Positions 30,179 through 38,767 of a stretch of DNA of 64,000 nucleotides are shown in pieces. Below the pieces are notes generated by a model. The model did not search any database and had not been told where the DNA came from. It saw only the letters and a program-made list of their open reading frames with translations. How positions within the stretch are numbered: position 1 is the first letter of the stretch; each line of letters starts with the position of its first letter. Origin of the DNA: Corynebacterium curieae (GTDB lineage: Bacteria > Actinomycetota > Actinomycetes > Mycobacteriales > Mycobacteriaceae); NCBI RefSeq assembly GCF_027570035.1, contig NZ_JAKMUU010000001.1:496001-560000 (forward strand), in the 5' to 3' direction. The position numbers and the translations under genes were made by a program.

Positions 30179-30652
30179 TTAGGAGCGGATAACGATGGTG
30201 CCGGTGGCGCGGTCATGCATGCCGCGACCGTCCGCATCAACCATGGCTGCTGGAAAGAGCACGCCGGTCAGCAGCGTACGCAGAACGGCGCGCCACAGAC
30301 CTACGCGGGCACCGGGAACGTCGAGACGCGCCACGCCCATCCCTAACAGCAACATGCCCGGGGTGCGGGCAAAAAGCCAGCCGCACACAATGCCCATGAC
30401 TACCCACAGGGCGTAGCCCAAAAAGGCCACCCCACCGAATTCCGTAGTGAACATGTGGATGAGGTTGGCAATAAGCATACACACGATCCAGTCAATGGCT
30501 ACAGCGCCAGCGCGGCGGCCTACCGAAGCCAAAGATCCAGCTCCAGACTCGGGAAGACCGAGCTTTTCTCCCGGCCAGCGGCCGGGTCCTTCCATGTCAT
30601 CGTATTCGCCCGGAATATTCGGCCCATCGAGCCACGTACGCTTATCTGCCAT
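30179..30652 (-). CDS. RDD-family membrane protein
   Basis: 157-aa integral membrane protein with an RDD domain: GRRAGAVAIDWIVCMLIANL opens the first helix with the conserved Arg and Asp, followed by two more helices (about residues 85-125) and the closing DADGRGMHDRATGTIVI. The function is unknown; RDD proteins are often suggested to be transporters. ATG at 30650-30652. A good promoter lies seven bases before it (TTCACA, 17 bases, TAGATT), so translation is probably leaderless and the longer open frame upstream is ignored. It is convergent with the DUF4191 gene and divergent from glnA. Confidence 0.88.
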   Translation of the reverse strand: MADKRTWLDGPNIPGEYDDMEGPGRWPGEKLGLPESGAGSLASVGRRAGAVAIDWIVCMLIANLIHMFTTEFGGVAFLGYALWVVMGIVCGWLFARTPGMLLLGMGVARLDVPGARVGLWRAVLRTLLTGVLFPAAMVDADGRGMHDRATGTIVIRS

Positions 30653-30659
30653 GCTCACC

Positions 30660-30688
30660 AATCTAGCGGGCGCAAAGTGAGATGTGAA
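30660..30688 (-). promoter_or_regulatory. Leaderless promoter of the RDD gene
   Basis: Minus strand: TTCACA (30683-30688), 17-base spacer, TAGATT (30660-30665), seven bases, then ATG at 30652. Confidence 0.6.
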
Positions 30689-30770
30689 ACGAGGGGAATC
30701 GCGATGCCCGAGTTGCGAAACTAGTAGGCTATAGGGAGACAATTCACCGGTCAACAACGAGGAGACAATC

Positions 30771-32204
30771 GTGTCTTTCGAGACAGTGCAGGACATCGTC
30801 CAATTCATTGAGGACGAGGATGTAAAGTTCGTCGATATCCGCTTTACGGACGTCCCAGGCACCGAGCACCACTTTTCCATCCCAGCAGACGAGTTCACCG
30901 TAGAAGATGCCGAAAATGGCCTTGCCTTCGACGGCTCCTCAATCCGCGGATTCACCACCATCGATGAATCCGATATGACCCTGGTGCCGGATCCGGCCAC
31001 CGCGCATATCGATCCATTCCGCACCGCAAAGACGCTGAACATTAAGTTCTTTGTCCATGACCCGTTTACTTTTGAACCCTTCTCCCGCGATCCGCGCAAC
31101 ATCGCGCGCAAGGCAGAAGAGTACCTCCAGTCCACCGGCATTGCTGATACCTGTAACTTTGGTGCCGAGGCCGAGTTCTACCTCTTTGACTCCGTGCGCT
31201 ACGCCACCGATACCCATCACGGTTTCTATGAGGTGGACTCCGATGAGGGTTGGTGGAACCGTGATAAGGAAACCAACTTCGATGGCACCCCGAATACCGG
31301 TTATAAGACCCGCATGAAGGGCGGCTACTTCCCCACCGCGCCGTATGACAAACACGGTGAGGTTCGCGATGCCATGGTGGAAAACCTGCAGAAGGTAGGT
31401 TTCCAGATCGAGCGCTTCCACCATGAGGTGGGCGCCGGCCAGAACGAGATTAACTACCGTTTCAACTCCATGCTGCACGCCGGCGATGACATTCAGACCT
31501 TCAAGTACGTGATCAAGCAGACCGCGGCTCAGTGGGGCAAGACCGCTACTTTTATGCCTAAGCCACTGGCTGGCGATAATGGTTCCGGCATGCACGCACA
31601 CATGTCCCTGTGGAAGGACGGCAAGCCGCTTTTCCATGATGAGGCTGGCTACGCGGGCCTGTCCGATATCGCCCGCTACTACATTGGCGGCATCCTGCAC
31701 CACGCAGGTGCTGTGCTTGCATTCACCAACCCAACCCTGAACTCCTACCACCGCCTAGTTCCGGGCTTTGAGGCACCGATTAACCTGGTGTACTCCCAGC
31801 GCAACCGCTCGGCCGCTATCCGCATCCCAATTACCGGTTCCAACCCAAAGGCCAAGCGCATCGAATTCCGCGCTCCGGACCCATCCGGCAACCCCTACCT
31901 GGGCTTTGCCGCCATGATGATGGCCGGCGTCGACGGCGTGAAGAACCGCATCGAGCCGCATGCTCCGGTGGATAAGGATCTCTACGAGCTGCCACCGGCA
32001 GAGGCTGAGTCTATCCCACAGGCACCGACCTCCCTTGAGGCTTCCCTCAAGGCCCTGCAGGAGGACATGGACTTCCTCACCGAGGGCGATGTATTCACCG
32101 AAGACCTCATCGAGACCTACATCAACTACAAGTACGAGAACGAGATCAACCCGGTTCGCCTGCGTCCTACCCCGCAGGAGTTTGAGATGTACTTCGACTG
32201 CTAG
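30771..32204 (+). CDS. glnA: Glutamine synthetase type I
   Basis: 477-aa ATP-dependent ligase making glutamine from glutamate and ammonia; dodecamer. Marks: [18 protein letters not shown], the [10 protein letters not shown] stretch, and the adenylylation Tyr in [11 protein letters not shown] (about residue 405), so it is the target of GlnE, encoded at 43.6-46.6 kb. The GTG start at 30771 has AGGAG seven bases upstream. In C. glutamicum glnA is under AmtR; a CTATAG with partial AmtR-like spacing lies at 30729-30734, but the box is not convincing. A strong terminator follows. Confidence 0.97.
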   Translation: MSFETVQDIVQFIEDEDVKFVDIRFTDVPGTEHHFSIPADEFTVEDAENGLAFDGSSIRGFTTIDESDMTLVPDPATAHIDPFRTAKTLNIKFFVHDPFTFEPFSRDPRNIARKAEEYLQSTGIADTCNFGAEAEFYLFDSVRYATDTHHGFYEVDSDEGWWNRDKETNFDGTPNTGYKTRMKGGYFPTAPYDKHGEVRDAMVENLQKVGFQIERFHHEVGAGQNEINYRFNSMLHAGDDIQTFKYVIKQTAAQWGKTATFMPKPLAGDNGSGMHAHMSLWKDGKPLFHDEAGYAGLSDIARYYIGGILHHAGAVLAFTNPTLNSYHRLVPGFEAPINLVYSQRNRSAAIRIPITGSNPKAKRIEFRAPDPSGNPYLGFAAMMMAGVDGVKNRIEPHAPVDKDLYELPPAEAESIPQAPTSLEASLKALQEDMDFLTEGDVFTEDLIETYINYKYENEINPVRLRPTPQEFEMYFDC

Positions 32205-32258
32205 AGCTGCGCTTGCCGACGCTCCTTAGAGACCGTCGGACCTAACGGCCTAGGACCT

Positions 32259-32304
32259 AGACCCCAAGACTTCAGCAACGAAGTCTTGGGGTCTGTTCTG
32301 TTCT
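32259..32304 (+). terminator. Terminator of glnA
   Basis: A 15-bp perfect stem (AGACCCCAAGACTTC, complement 32280-32294), a 6-base loop, and a T-rich tail GTTCTGTTCTT. It marks the left edge of the McrBC island. Confidence 0.9.
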
Positions 32305-33413
32305 TAGCGCTTTGGATTCAACGGCGACCAATCTACCACCGAGTTGAGCTGAGCTCGAACATCCTGCCATGGGGCCGTTAAGTCTAATGCTTTCGCCGCA
32401 ATCTGATGCCCGCGAATCGTCGTATCGAGATTAGGGCATATTGCTTCATCTGTTTTGGTATAAAGCAAGATCCCAGCCACATTTCTCGCTCCTGTCGCAG
32501 CTAGATTATCGACGTAACTTAGCAACTGGTAGAGATGCGGTGATTGTACTTTCGGTACTCCAGAGCGGCCATACTGCATAGAAGTTGCATAGTATTTTGC
32601 ATCGATAATCAACGAAGAAAATCCATCACTCATGGTTACATCCGTGAACATACTGGGCAGCTGCTCAGCGCCGCTGATGGTCTCTTCAATATCCCAGGGA
32701 ACTTTGGGGGCGCCTACCGATAGTTGAGGATAGTGCTGCTGAAAATAGCGCAGAAGGAATCGTTCGTACAATGCGCTTTCCACCTTCTCATCAAGCCAAG
32801 ATGACAGTACCCTGCCCTTTTCAGCTTCTCGTTGCAGCAGCCCCTCGATTACGAGGCGGCAAACGCCGTGCATCAGACGATATTTGCTGGTCATCCTAGT
32901 GTAGTGAATATCGCGCCAGCCAATTGAATATGGAGATATGCTTGAAACCTCTGAAAAGTACCCAAGAGCATCCCGCAATCTCCACCTGCGGTCTGTTTGC
33001 ACCTCCCCTTCCGTGAGCAAGAGCGACAAAACGCATTTTAGGACTTGGTTGTGCGGGGTATCGGCTACGTAGTCGGCATATTCACATACCACTGCCCCAC
33101 GGCTGCGCGCTCCCCAAGATAGTGTGCTCGCGAAATCAATGCGCCCGCGAATGGTGCTTAACTCTTCTGCCTGGGACACATAATCATGATGCAGTCCACG
33201 TTGCTGCTGTGCTTGAACCCCTTGAAGCATAATCTCAGCACACAAATCGTGCAGATGTTCAAATTCCTCGGTAGCAAAGGACGCAGCCTCAGCCTCTTCG
33301 ATTGAATCAAAAGCATAAGCCAGCATGATGTAGATATTGCGCAGTACGCGGGAGCTTTTCTGCCTAGGTGGCCCTTGATCCACAGGGTCGTGGGAAAATA
33401 CGGCCTCCATCAT
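32304..33413 (-). CDS. mcrC: McrC-like endonuclease subunit of a type IV (McrBC) restriction system
   Basis: 369-aa nuclease subunit that joins the McrB NTPase ring to cut modified DNA. The N-terminal half has the McrC pattern NIYIMLAYAF and IRGRIDFASTL. The C-terminal PD-(D/E)xK nuclease core shows MFTDVTMSDGFSSLIIDAKYY, read as FTDVT then LIIDAKYY, giving Asp about 255, Asp about 269 and Lys about 271. The ATG overlaps the mcrB stop as ATGA, so subunits are translated together. Base composition is poorer in GC than glnA or the next genes, suggesting acquisition. It ends just beyond the glnA terminator. Confidence 0.87.
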   Translation of the reverse strand: MMEAVFSHDPVDQGPPRQKSSRVLRNIYIMLAYAFDSIEEAEAASFATEEFEHLHDLCAEIMLQGVQAQQQRGLHHDYVSQAEELSTIRGRIDFASTLSWGARSRGAVVCEYADYVADTPHNQVLKCVLSLLLTEGEVQTDRRWRLRDALGYFSEVSSISPYSIGWRDIHYTRMTSKYRLMHGVCRLVIEGLLQREAEKGRVLSSWLDEKVESALYERFLLRYFQQHYPQLSVGAPKVPWDIEETISGAEQLPSMFTDVTMSDGFSSLIIDAKYYATSMQYGRSGVPKVQSPHLYQLLSYVDNLAATGARNVAGILLYTKTDEAICPNLDTTIRGHQIAAKALDLTAPWQDVRAQLNSVVDWSPLNPKR

Positions 33414-35614
33414 TTCACCGCGTTACGAAGAACCGTTGCCCACTCATCGACACGACTAGGGCTATCAAACCAATACTCCTCCACCAACGGAATGAGATCG
33501 TCCTCAACCACTGAATACAGCCAGTCCTCTTCTGTATCCTCAGCTGAAGATCCGTTAAGCACGTAGCTATGTCCAACCATAAATCCTGGCCCTAAGCGGG
33601 GATCCTCCGAAATTTCAGCATTTAAAGCTCGCAATGCATCGACTAGTTCATTTAGAGCTTGGCTGTCTTGCTCGGACTTCCAGTTTAAAAACCCATCGCT
33701 ATCAAATGCGGGAGAAATGTTGAAAAACCCAAAGCGTCGCCTCAGTGCGTAGTCCATGACTGCCAGACTGCGGTCTGCAGTATTCATCGTTCCAATGAGA
33801 TAAACGTTGTCCGGAACGCTAAAGAATTCATCACTATAGATAAGGCGAAGCTCGTTGTCGCGCTTATCGGCTTCGATAAGCATGAGTAATTCACCAAAAA
33901 TCTTAGAGACGTTTCCGCGATTGATCTCATCGATTATGAAGAAATATTCCCGATCAGGATCCTCACGTGCCTTCTCACAAAAGTTATAGAAGGGACCATT
34001 AATCAGCTCGAACCCACCTTGGGCATTCGGGCGAAATCCCATCATGAAGTCTTCGTAAGAATAGCTCTGGTGAAATTGCACCTGCTCAATCCGAGAGGGA
34101 TCCTTTTCACCCATGAGGCCAAAAGCCGCTCGACGAGCTACAAATGTCTTTCCCACCCCCGGTGGGCCCGTCAAAATGACATTCTTTTTTCGTTTCAAAA
34201 CGGACTGCAGCCGATTGAATTGATGCGGCGTAAAGAAAACTTCTCGCAAGAAATCCTCTTCCGCATAGGCAGCTACCGAAGTAGTGTGGCTGTACTGGTC
34301 GTCCTGTTCAACAGCAAGTACAGCGTCAAGTTCGTCGATTTTGCTGCGCTTTGTGGTGATGTTGGTTAGCGTCTTCTGCGCCATTCTAAACGGGGTCTCC
34401 CACTCACCGCTGAATTCCCAATTCACTGAACGCACATTGCGGTACTCGCCTCGTTGAGGGTCATAGCGCGGCCCCGATTCTACGATTCCTCGCCCGACAA
34501 TTTCAGACATTCCTCGCCGAGCGTAGACGATGTCGCCTACCGACATCTTGTGTTGAAATTCCCACACTGCAAGAGTGTCGTTGCGAAAGCTTTTTGTTGC
34601 GTCCTCTTCTTGCAACTTGGCCTGAATCGCATCGCGCTCGGTGTACGAACCAAAATCCCCGAGCTGATCCCACCCCAATGCCATGATGCTTTCCACTTGA
34701 AATTCTTCCCACTTTTGAGCGTTTTCGCCGGGAGCAAAAATCCAATAATTGCGACGCTGGGGTTCAGCCGGTGGTTCATCTGACCACTGAGCGAAGATTT
34801 TGTCAGACCAGAAACCAAACTCGCCTTCATAATGTTGAGCTAATGCCGTGCGAATGGCATAAAGATCACTGTCAATGTCTTGCGGGTCATTTCCCGAACG
34901 GCTCCCTATGAGGTCGCTAAAGCCAATGACAATTTTTTCTTTGAGTCCTTGGGATGAAATCGGCTCAAAGGATTCTGGCGCCATCAAGAATTGCATAATA
35001 TTGCGGATATCCGAGCGATCCACTGTCGGTAGTCCCAACATGAACTGTTGAAGTCTGGCAGCATCACTCGCGATAACCCGCCGCTGTTCTTCCTCCTCCG
35101 CGCGGAATTCCTCCACGAAGGCTGCCATCCACGAAATATGCCGCCACATGTCCCCGTTGAAAGCTCGGCCTTGCTTTAGCCCGGCCACGCCTGACTTTCT
35201 ATTCATGGCCGAACGCATGCCTTCTGGAATCTCAACGTCTCGATGCAAGTGTTTAAGTACGCTTTTGACATGATTCAGGCGTGTTTGTGGCCGCGCATTT
35301 AGAAGCGGCTGTTCTCGGAGAAATACCAATTCAGCAGCAAGGAGCACGACTTCGTCGCTCGCTCCGTCTAGCTGAATATCCAATTTTTCCCACTGCGTCA
35401 TGCTCGTCCCGTCAATCGGGTCTTTTTCAACTCGGTTACGGATCTCGCGTGCCGCTGAAATTTTCCAAATATTGACGGTGGGATCGATCACGGAGCTACC
35501 GTCGCCTATTAAATTCTCAATGAGCGGCGCCACCTCTCGAGCAATTTTCATATCCGCAGCAAATCGGGATTCGAGGTTTCGCTGGTTTCGAGGGAATAGT
35601 GCGTCTTCAGCCAT
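33410..35614 (-). CDS. mcrB: McrB-like AAA+ GTPase with an EVE/PUA-like domain
   Basis: 734-aa motor and recognition subunit of a type IV restriction system. An N-terminal helical region (1-280) is unrecognised. About 287-400 looks like an EVE/PUA-type reader (NYWIFAPGENAQKWEEF, VGDIVYARRG, EIVGRGIVESGPRYD), likely to bind a flipped modified base. The AAA+ module has Walker A GPPGVGKTFVARRA (about 483), the McrB element YSYEDFMMGFRP, Walker B FFIIDEINRGNVSKIFGELL (about 560) and TMNTADRSL. The ATG at 35612-35614 follows a leaderless promoter and replaces a GTG six codons upstream. No methyltransferase gene adjoins, as expected for type IV. GC is locally near 40-50%. Confidence 0.87.
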   Translation of the reverse strand: MAEDALFPRNQRNLESRFAADMKIAREVAPLIENLIGDGSSVIDPTVNIWKISAAREIRNRVEKDPIDGTSMTQWEKLDIQLDGASDEVVLLAAELVFLREQPLLNARPQTRLNHVKSVLKHLHRDVEIPEGMRSAMNRKSGVAGLKQGRAFNGDMWRHISWMAAFVEEFRAEEEEQRRVIASDAARLQQFMLGLPTVDRSDIRNIMQFLMAPESFEPISSQGLKEKIVIGFSDLIGSRSGNDPQDIDSDLYAIRTALAQHYEGEFGFWSDKIFAQWSDEPPAEPQRRNYWIFAPGENAQKWEEFQVESIMALGWDQLGDFGSYTERDAIQAKLQEEDATKSFRNDTLAVWEFQHKMSVGDIVYARRGMSEIVGRGIVESGPRYDPQRGEYRNVRSVNWEFSGEWETPFRMAQKTLTNITTKRSKIDELDAVLAVEQDDQYSHTTSVAAYAEEDFLREVFFTPHQFNRLQSVLKRKKNVILTGPPGVGKTFVARRAAFGLMGEKDPSRIEQVQFHQSYSYEDFMMGFRPNAQGGFELINGPFYNFCEKAREDPDREYFFIIDEINRGNVSKIFGELLMLIEADKRDNELRLIYSDEFFSVPDNVYLIGTMNTADRSLAVMDYALRRRFGFFNISPAFDSDGFLNWKSEQDSQALNELVDALRALNAEISEDPRLGPGFMVGHSYVLNGSSAEDTEEDWLYSVVEDDLIPLVEEYWFDSPSRVDEWATVLRNAVK

Positions 35615-35620
35615 TACCCC

Positions 35621-35649
35621 ATTATCCAACACTCGATTGATTGAGTCAG
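35621..35649 (-). promoter_or_regulatory. Leaderless promoter of the mcrBC operon
   Basis: Minus strand: CTGACT (35644-35649), 17-base spacer, GATAAT (35621-35626), six bases, then ATG at 35614. This is the main argument for the mcrB start. Confidence 0.6.
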
Positions 35650-35857
35650 CTGGATTGGCGAAAACGGGTGGCCTGATTTAAGGACATAGAGCCGATTTCT
35701 AGTCTTCTCGGCTCAGCGCTGAACCACGTCTAATGTGCGACCCCAGACACACATTCACGTGGGATTGACCCCCGCCCCTATATACCCGCTTAGCGAGAGT
35801 TCTCACCAGCAAATACGACAGTAAAATTCTGATTTCCAGACCAGAAGAAATTAACAT

Positions 35858-36829
35858 ATGGGTGTGACTGATAGATTCCGCCAACTCCCCGCCCCGGGCC
35901 CCGCATGGGGAGGTAGCCTCATGGGCACCTCCATCGTTTCGCGCTTGCTCGTGGAAGAGGGGATGATGATTCTGGCTGGCATTTTTGCCGCGATCGCCTG
36001 TGTCATCTTTGTCGTTCTCACCGTCGGTTTCTTGCGCTATCGGTATCCCAGTTTTGAGCGCACCACCATGGCGGAATGGTCAATGTTTTTTATTGGCATC
36101 TTGGCGCTCGGCGCAGCACTTTCCGGCCTAACAGATGTCCCTACCTACCGCCTCGTCGGCTTTTGGATCGGTGGGCCAATCACGGTCATTACTTGGGCGA
36201 TCCAGCTCACGCGCTTTGATGGCGAGCCCCGATTCACCTGGGGCCTACCACTCGTTGGCCCGATGATTTCGGCCTCCGTTTCCGGCTGGTTGGCTCACGA
36301 TTACGGCCCGATGTACCACGTGATGGGTACCGGATTTTTCGTGATGTCCCTGGTGACAGCTGTTCCAACTTTTGCCCGCGTCTACTGGGCCGCGTGGCAC
36401 GGCAAGGTAGATTTTACTGGCGCAAAGTCTGCGACCGCTTGGGTTCCTTTGGGCGTAGTGGGCCAATCCACTACCGCGATGCAGATACTTTTCCCAGGTC
36501 CCGTATCCATTTATTACGGCATCACTGCTCTTATCATCGCCGTTCCGCTGTCCATCTATGCCATGTTTACTTTCTATCCCAATGTGGCTCGGTGGGTGCC
36601 TTACTCCCCCGCCTGGTGGTCTTGTACCTTCCCGCCGGGGACCGTAAGCATGGGTGGCCACCAGCTGGCATTGGTCAATGGCTCCGAGCTTATCGACGCC
36701 ATTGCGCTCACCATCCCCGTCCTCCTCACGGCACACTGGATGTTGTGCTCCATCCGCTTCCTCAGCTGGGTGTGGGAGGGCAAGAAGGAAACCGGCCCCG
36801 AAGAACCGCTCATCAAAACGGGGGCATAA
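35858..36829 (+). CDS. TDT-family transporter (TehA/SLAC1-like anion channel fold)
   Basis: 323-aa integral membrane protein with about ten TM helices. The opening PGPAWGGSLMGTSIVSRLL and the later FPPGTVSMGGHQLA are characteristic of the voltage-dependent anion channel/TDT family (tellurite-resistance, C4-dicarboxylate or sulfite export members). The substrate cannot be told from sequence. ATG 35858 has AGAAGAAA upstream; a TAAAAT (35822-35827) with TTCTCA 16 bases before it is a candidate promoter. The next small gene starts 24 bases after its stop. Confidence 0.85.
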   Translation: MGVTDRFRQLPAPGPAWGGSLMGTSIVSRLLVEEGMMILAGIFAAIACVIFVVLTVGFLRYRYPSFERTTMAEWSMFFIGILALGAALSGLTDVPTYRLVGFWIGGPITVITWAIQLTRFDGEPRFTWGLPLVGPMISASVSGWLAHDYGPMYHVMGTGFFVMSLVTAVPTFARVYWAAWHGKVDFTGAKSATAWVPLGVVGQSTTAMQILFPGPVSIYYGITALIIAVPLSIYAMFTFYPNVARWVPYSPAWWSCTFPPGTVSMGGHQLALVNGSELIDAIALTIPVLLTAHWMLCSIRFLSWVWEGKKETGPEEPLIKTGA

Positions 36830-36853
36830 AGAACTTAAAAGGAGGTGTCTCTA

Positions 36854-37228
36854 ATGCAAGGCTCCTCCCCGATCACTTTTATCGCCTGGGATAGCGCCAA
36901 CCTGCCGGCAGTAAGAGAAGTACTTACTGGCCTGCAACGAGACGGCATTTATTTATGCCGCGGCCGTCTGCTGCTGGAGACATCGTGGCTCGGCCAGGGC
37001 GCTCGGGACTTCTACGCCACTGCGTGGCGCTGGAGCGCAGATGATTCCCCGCTCTTTTGTGACTTAGCCCGGCGCGGAGAGCTCCTACTTACTATCAGCG
37101 ATACCGTGATTGCATGTGGCAACGAGGCTGATATCGACGCTGCGCGCGACTGCATTGCCCAGGAGCTCATCGCCGTCCAGAATGCGCAGCAACTGTGCGA
37201 GCTGCTTGCCGACGCCGCAGAAGATTAA
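36854..37228 (+). CDS. Hypothetical protein linked to the TDT transporter
   Basis: 124-aa cytosolic protein I do not recognise. It has an alpha/beta look (ITFIAWDSANLPAVREVLTG, GELLLTISDTVIACGNEADI) with no signal or TM segment and a helical C-terminus. The ATG at 36854 is eight bases after a strong GGAGG (36840-36845); a GTG three codons earlier overlaps that site and is unlikely. It is probably co-transcribed with the transporter and ends three bases from the convergent Nudix gene. Confidence 0.7.
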   Translation: MQGSSPITFIAWDSANLPAVREVLTGLQRDGIYLCRGRLLLETSWLGQGARDFYATAWRWSADDSPLFCDLARRGELLLTISDTVIACGNEADIDAARDCIAQELIAVQNAQQLCELLADAAED

Positions 37229-37231
37229 ATC

Positions 37232-37777
37232 CTAAAGTCCCGGTTGCTCGCTGCGCTTCATCCACCCCATGCGCGGGGCAAAGCCACGAGGATGCTTCAT
37301 CTGGGCTACAGCATCAGCGATCATGAGGCGGTGGCGGCGTGAGACGCTATCGGGAAGCTTGGCCACGGAGAACCACCCTGCCTCGGTATTTTCCTCATCA
37401 CTGATGACTGGCTTCGCACCATCCGCTACCGATAAGCGCAGTGCCGTGCCCATGAAGGTGCACTCATCCCCGTTGGGATAGGTCACTGGGCCCGACTGCC
37501 CCACGCCCAAGAGCGCTTCCACCTTGGCGTCGAGCCCGACTTCCTCTTTCACTTCTCGCAGTGCGGTGGTCGTAATTTCCTCGCCCGGCTCGCAGATTCC
37601 TTCCACCGGTGTCCAGGTGCCGTTATCGGAACGCTGTACTAGGAGCACGGATGGAACTTCCCACAGTGCGGCGTCTGCTGATACATCGCGGATAATAATG
37701 GCGCTACAGGAAGGTACAAAGATCTGATCGTGGCCAATCTTTTCGCGCAGTTGAACAATAAAATCTGGAGTCGGCAT
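37232..37777 (-). CDS. Nudix hydrolase
   Basis: 181-aa pyrophosphohydrolase. A complete Nudix box is visible from about residue 59: GICEPGEEITTTALREVKEE followed by VGL, matching Gx5Ex7REUxEExGU. Before it, VLLVQRSDNGTWTPVEG is the usual substrate-side strand. The C-terminus has a conserved-looking HPRGFAPRMGWMKR tail. The substrate is unknown. It lies 30 bases downstream of the serine-protease lipoprotein gene on the same strand, apparently the last gene of a thrC-led unit. Confidence 0.92.
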   Translation of the reverse strand: MPTPDFIVQLREKIGHDQIFVPSCSAIIIRDVSADAALWEVPSVLLVQRSDNGTWTPVEGICEPGEEITTTALREVKEEVGLDAKVEALLGVGQSGPVTYPNGDECTFMGTALRLSVADGAKPVISDEENTEAGWFSVAKLPDSVSRRHRLMIADAVAQMKHPRGFAPRMGWMKRSEQPGL

Positions 37778-37806
37778 GCCACCAAGCGTAGACCAGCGCG
37801 GCAGTT

Positions 37807-38640
37807 TTAGGCCATGGGCCCCAAGACCTCTTTGGCAAGCAGCTGGATATCAGTAGCCAGGGTGAAAGAAAGCTCCATATCTGTTTGTGTGCTTTGGCAG
37901 GTGTGGCCTTCTTCAAGGTGTTGCGTCGTTCCGGAGACTACGCCGACGATGGTCTGTCTTCCTTCTACCTCGCCGTACACTGGCCCACCGGAATCACCAT
38001 TGGTACTGCACACATGGGCTCGGGCGGCAAGCGAATCTCGTTGGAGGTCCTGCGAGTTAAGCTGCGCAATCTCGGCGTCGTGCGAAAGCGATCCGCAGGT
38101 TTCCTCCGTAACGCGGCCAAGCTTGCACACCTCATGCGGCAGATGGGCCAAGGAGGTAGCGACGTTATTCTCCACTCTTCCGGGAACAAAATACTCGGCG
38201 CTGCCGGTGATTTCGATAAAGGCGACGTCGAGGTCATGGCTCTGGTCGGAGTAAAAATCCGAGTAAATAACTTCACCGATGGGCTCGGCGGGGTAGGTAA
38301 AGTCACCGTCGGCAGTTCCAGCCCACACCTTATCGCCGGGTTTGCCGCAATGGGAGGCGGTGACGGCGATCGTGCGGGCGTCGGCAAGCGTAAATGACCA
38401 TGCCGCCGTACAGGATTGGTAATTGAAATAGGCACCCGGCCGCGGATCATCGCCGGATAAATCAAGCGCGGTGCCTGGCGCTAGGGGTGCCGCAGACGGG
38501 GAATAGGACTCATTAGGGATGAGGTTTTTATAGGACAGGGCAGAGAAATTCGGTTCTTCCCCGCTGTGAACCGGGCTGCATGCCGCAAGGGCTGCAGCCG
38601 TGCAGACTGCGAAGACGCTAGTTACTATCCGCGTCCGCAT
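37807..38640 (-). CDS. Secreted trypsin-like serine protease lipoprotein
   Basis: 277-aa exported protease. From the ATG at 38638-38640 the signal peptide reads MRTRIVTSVFAVCTAAALAAC, with lipobox LAAC and the lipidated Cys at residue 21. The chymotrypsin-fold triad is visible: His in VTASHCGKPGD, Asp in SHDLDVAFIEI and Ser in CSTNGDSGGPVYG. The start was chosen to expose this signal peptide; a frame extending to 38748 would add a non-signal N-terminus and cover the small ORF. The 5' end overlaps that ORF by 23 bases. The physiological substrate is unknown. Confidence 0.88.
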   Translation of the reverse strand: MRTRIVTSVFAVCTAAALAACSPVHSGEEPNFSALSYKNLIPNESYSPSAAPLAPGTALDLSGDDPRPGAYFNYQSCTAAWSFTLADARTIAVTASHCGKPGDKVWAGTADGDFTYPAEPIGEVIYSDFYSDQSHDLDVAFIEITGSAEYFVPGRVENNVATSLAHLPHEVCKLGRVTEETCGSLSHDAEIAQLNSQDLQRDSLAARAHVCSTNGDSGGPVYGEVEGRQTIVGVVSGTTQHLEEGHTCQSTQTDMELSFTLATDIQLLAKEVLGPMA

Positions 38641-38764
38641 CCCCGGCGTTGTCCTTATTATCCTCTTCTGCATCCATCTCCGCCTGGGCTTTGAGATCGC
38701 GGATGAACTTTTCTGGGTCAAACTCGGTGTAGTGTTCCGGGCCTGCAAAATTTTCCAGGGCCAT
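38618..38764 (-). CDS. Small acidic protein, 48 aa, downstream of thrC
   Basis: Short ORF below usual length cut-offs: MALENFAGPEHYTEFDPEKF then a helical, very acidic tail ending GDADADSN. The ATG is at 38762-38764, three bases after the thrC stop, with an AGGTTT-containing stretch inside the thrC end. It ends inside the protease gene (23-bp overlap). Position, acidic composition and in-frame length suggest a real corynebacterial small protein; nothing more is recognisable. Confidence 0.6.
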   Translation of the reverse strand: MALENFAGPEHYTEFDPEKFIRDLKAQAEMDAEEDNKDNAGDADADSN

Positions 38765-38767
38765 GGT

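Noticed and set aside
30700..30770. AmtR operator before glnA
   Set aside because: Only a partial CTAT half-site is visible at 30729; the second half does not match.
32304..35614. Toxin-antitoxin or CRISPR-associated locus in the low-GC island
   Set aside because: The two genes match McrC and McrB motifs; no direct repeats with spacers and no short partner gene are present.
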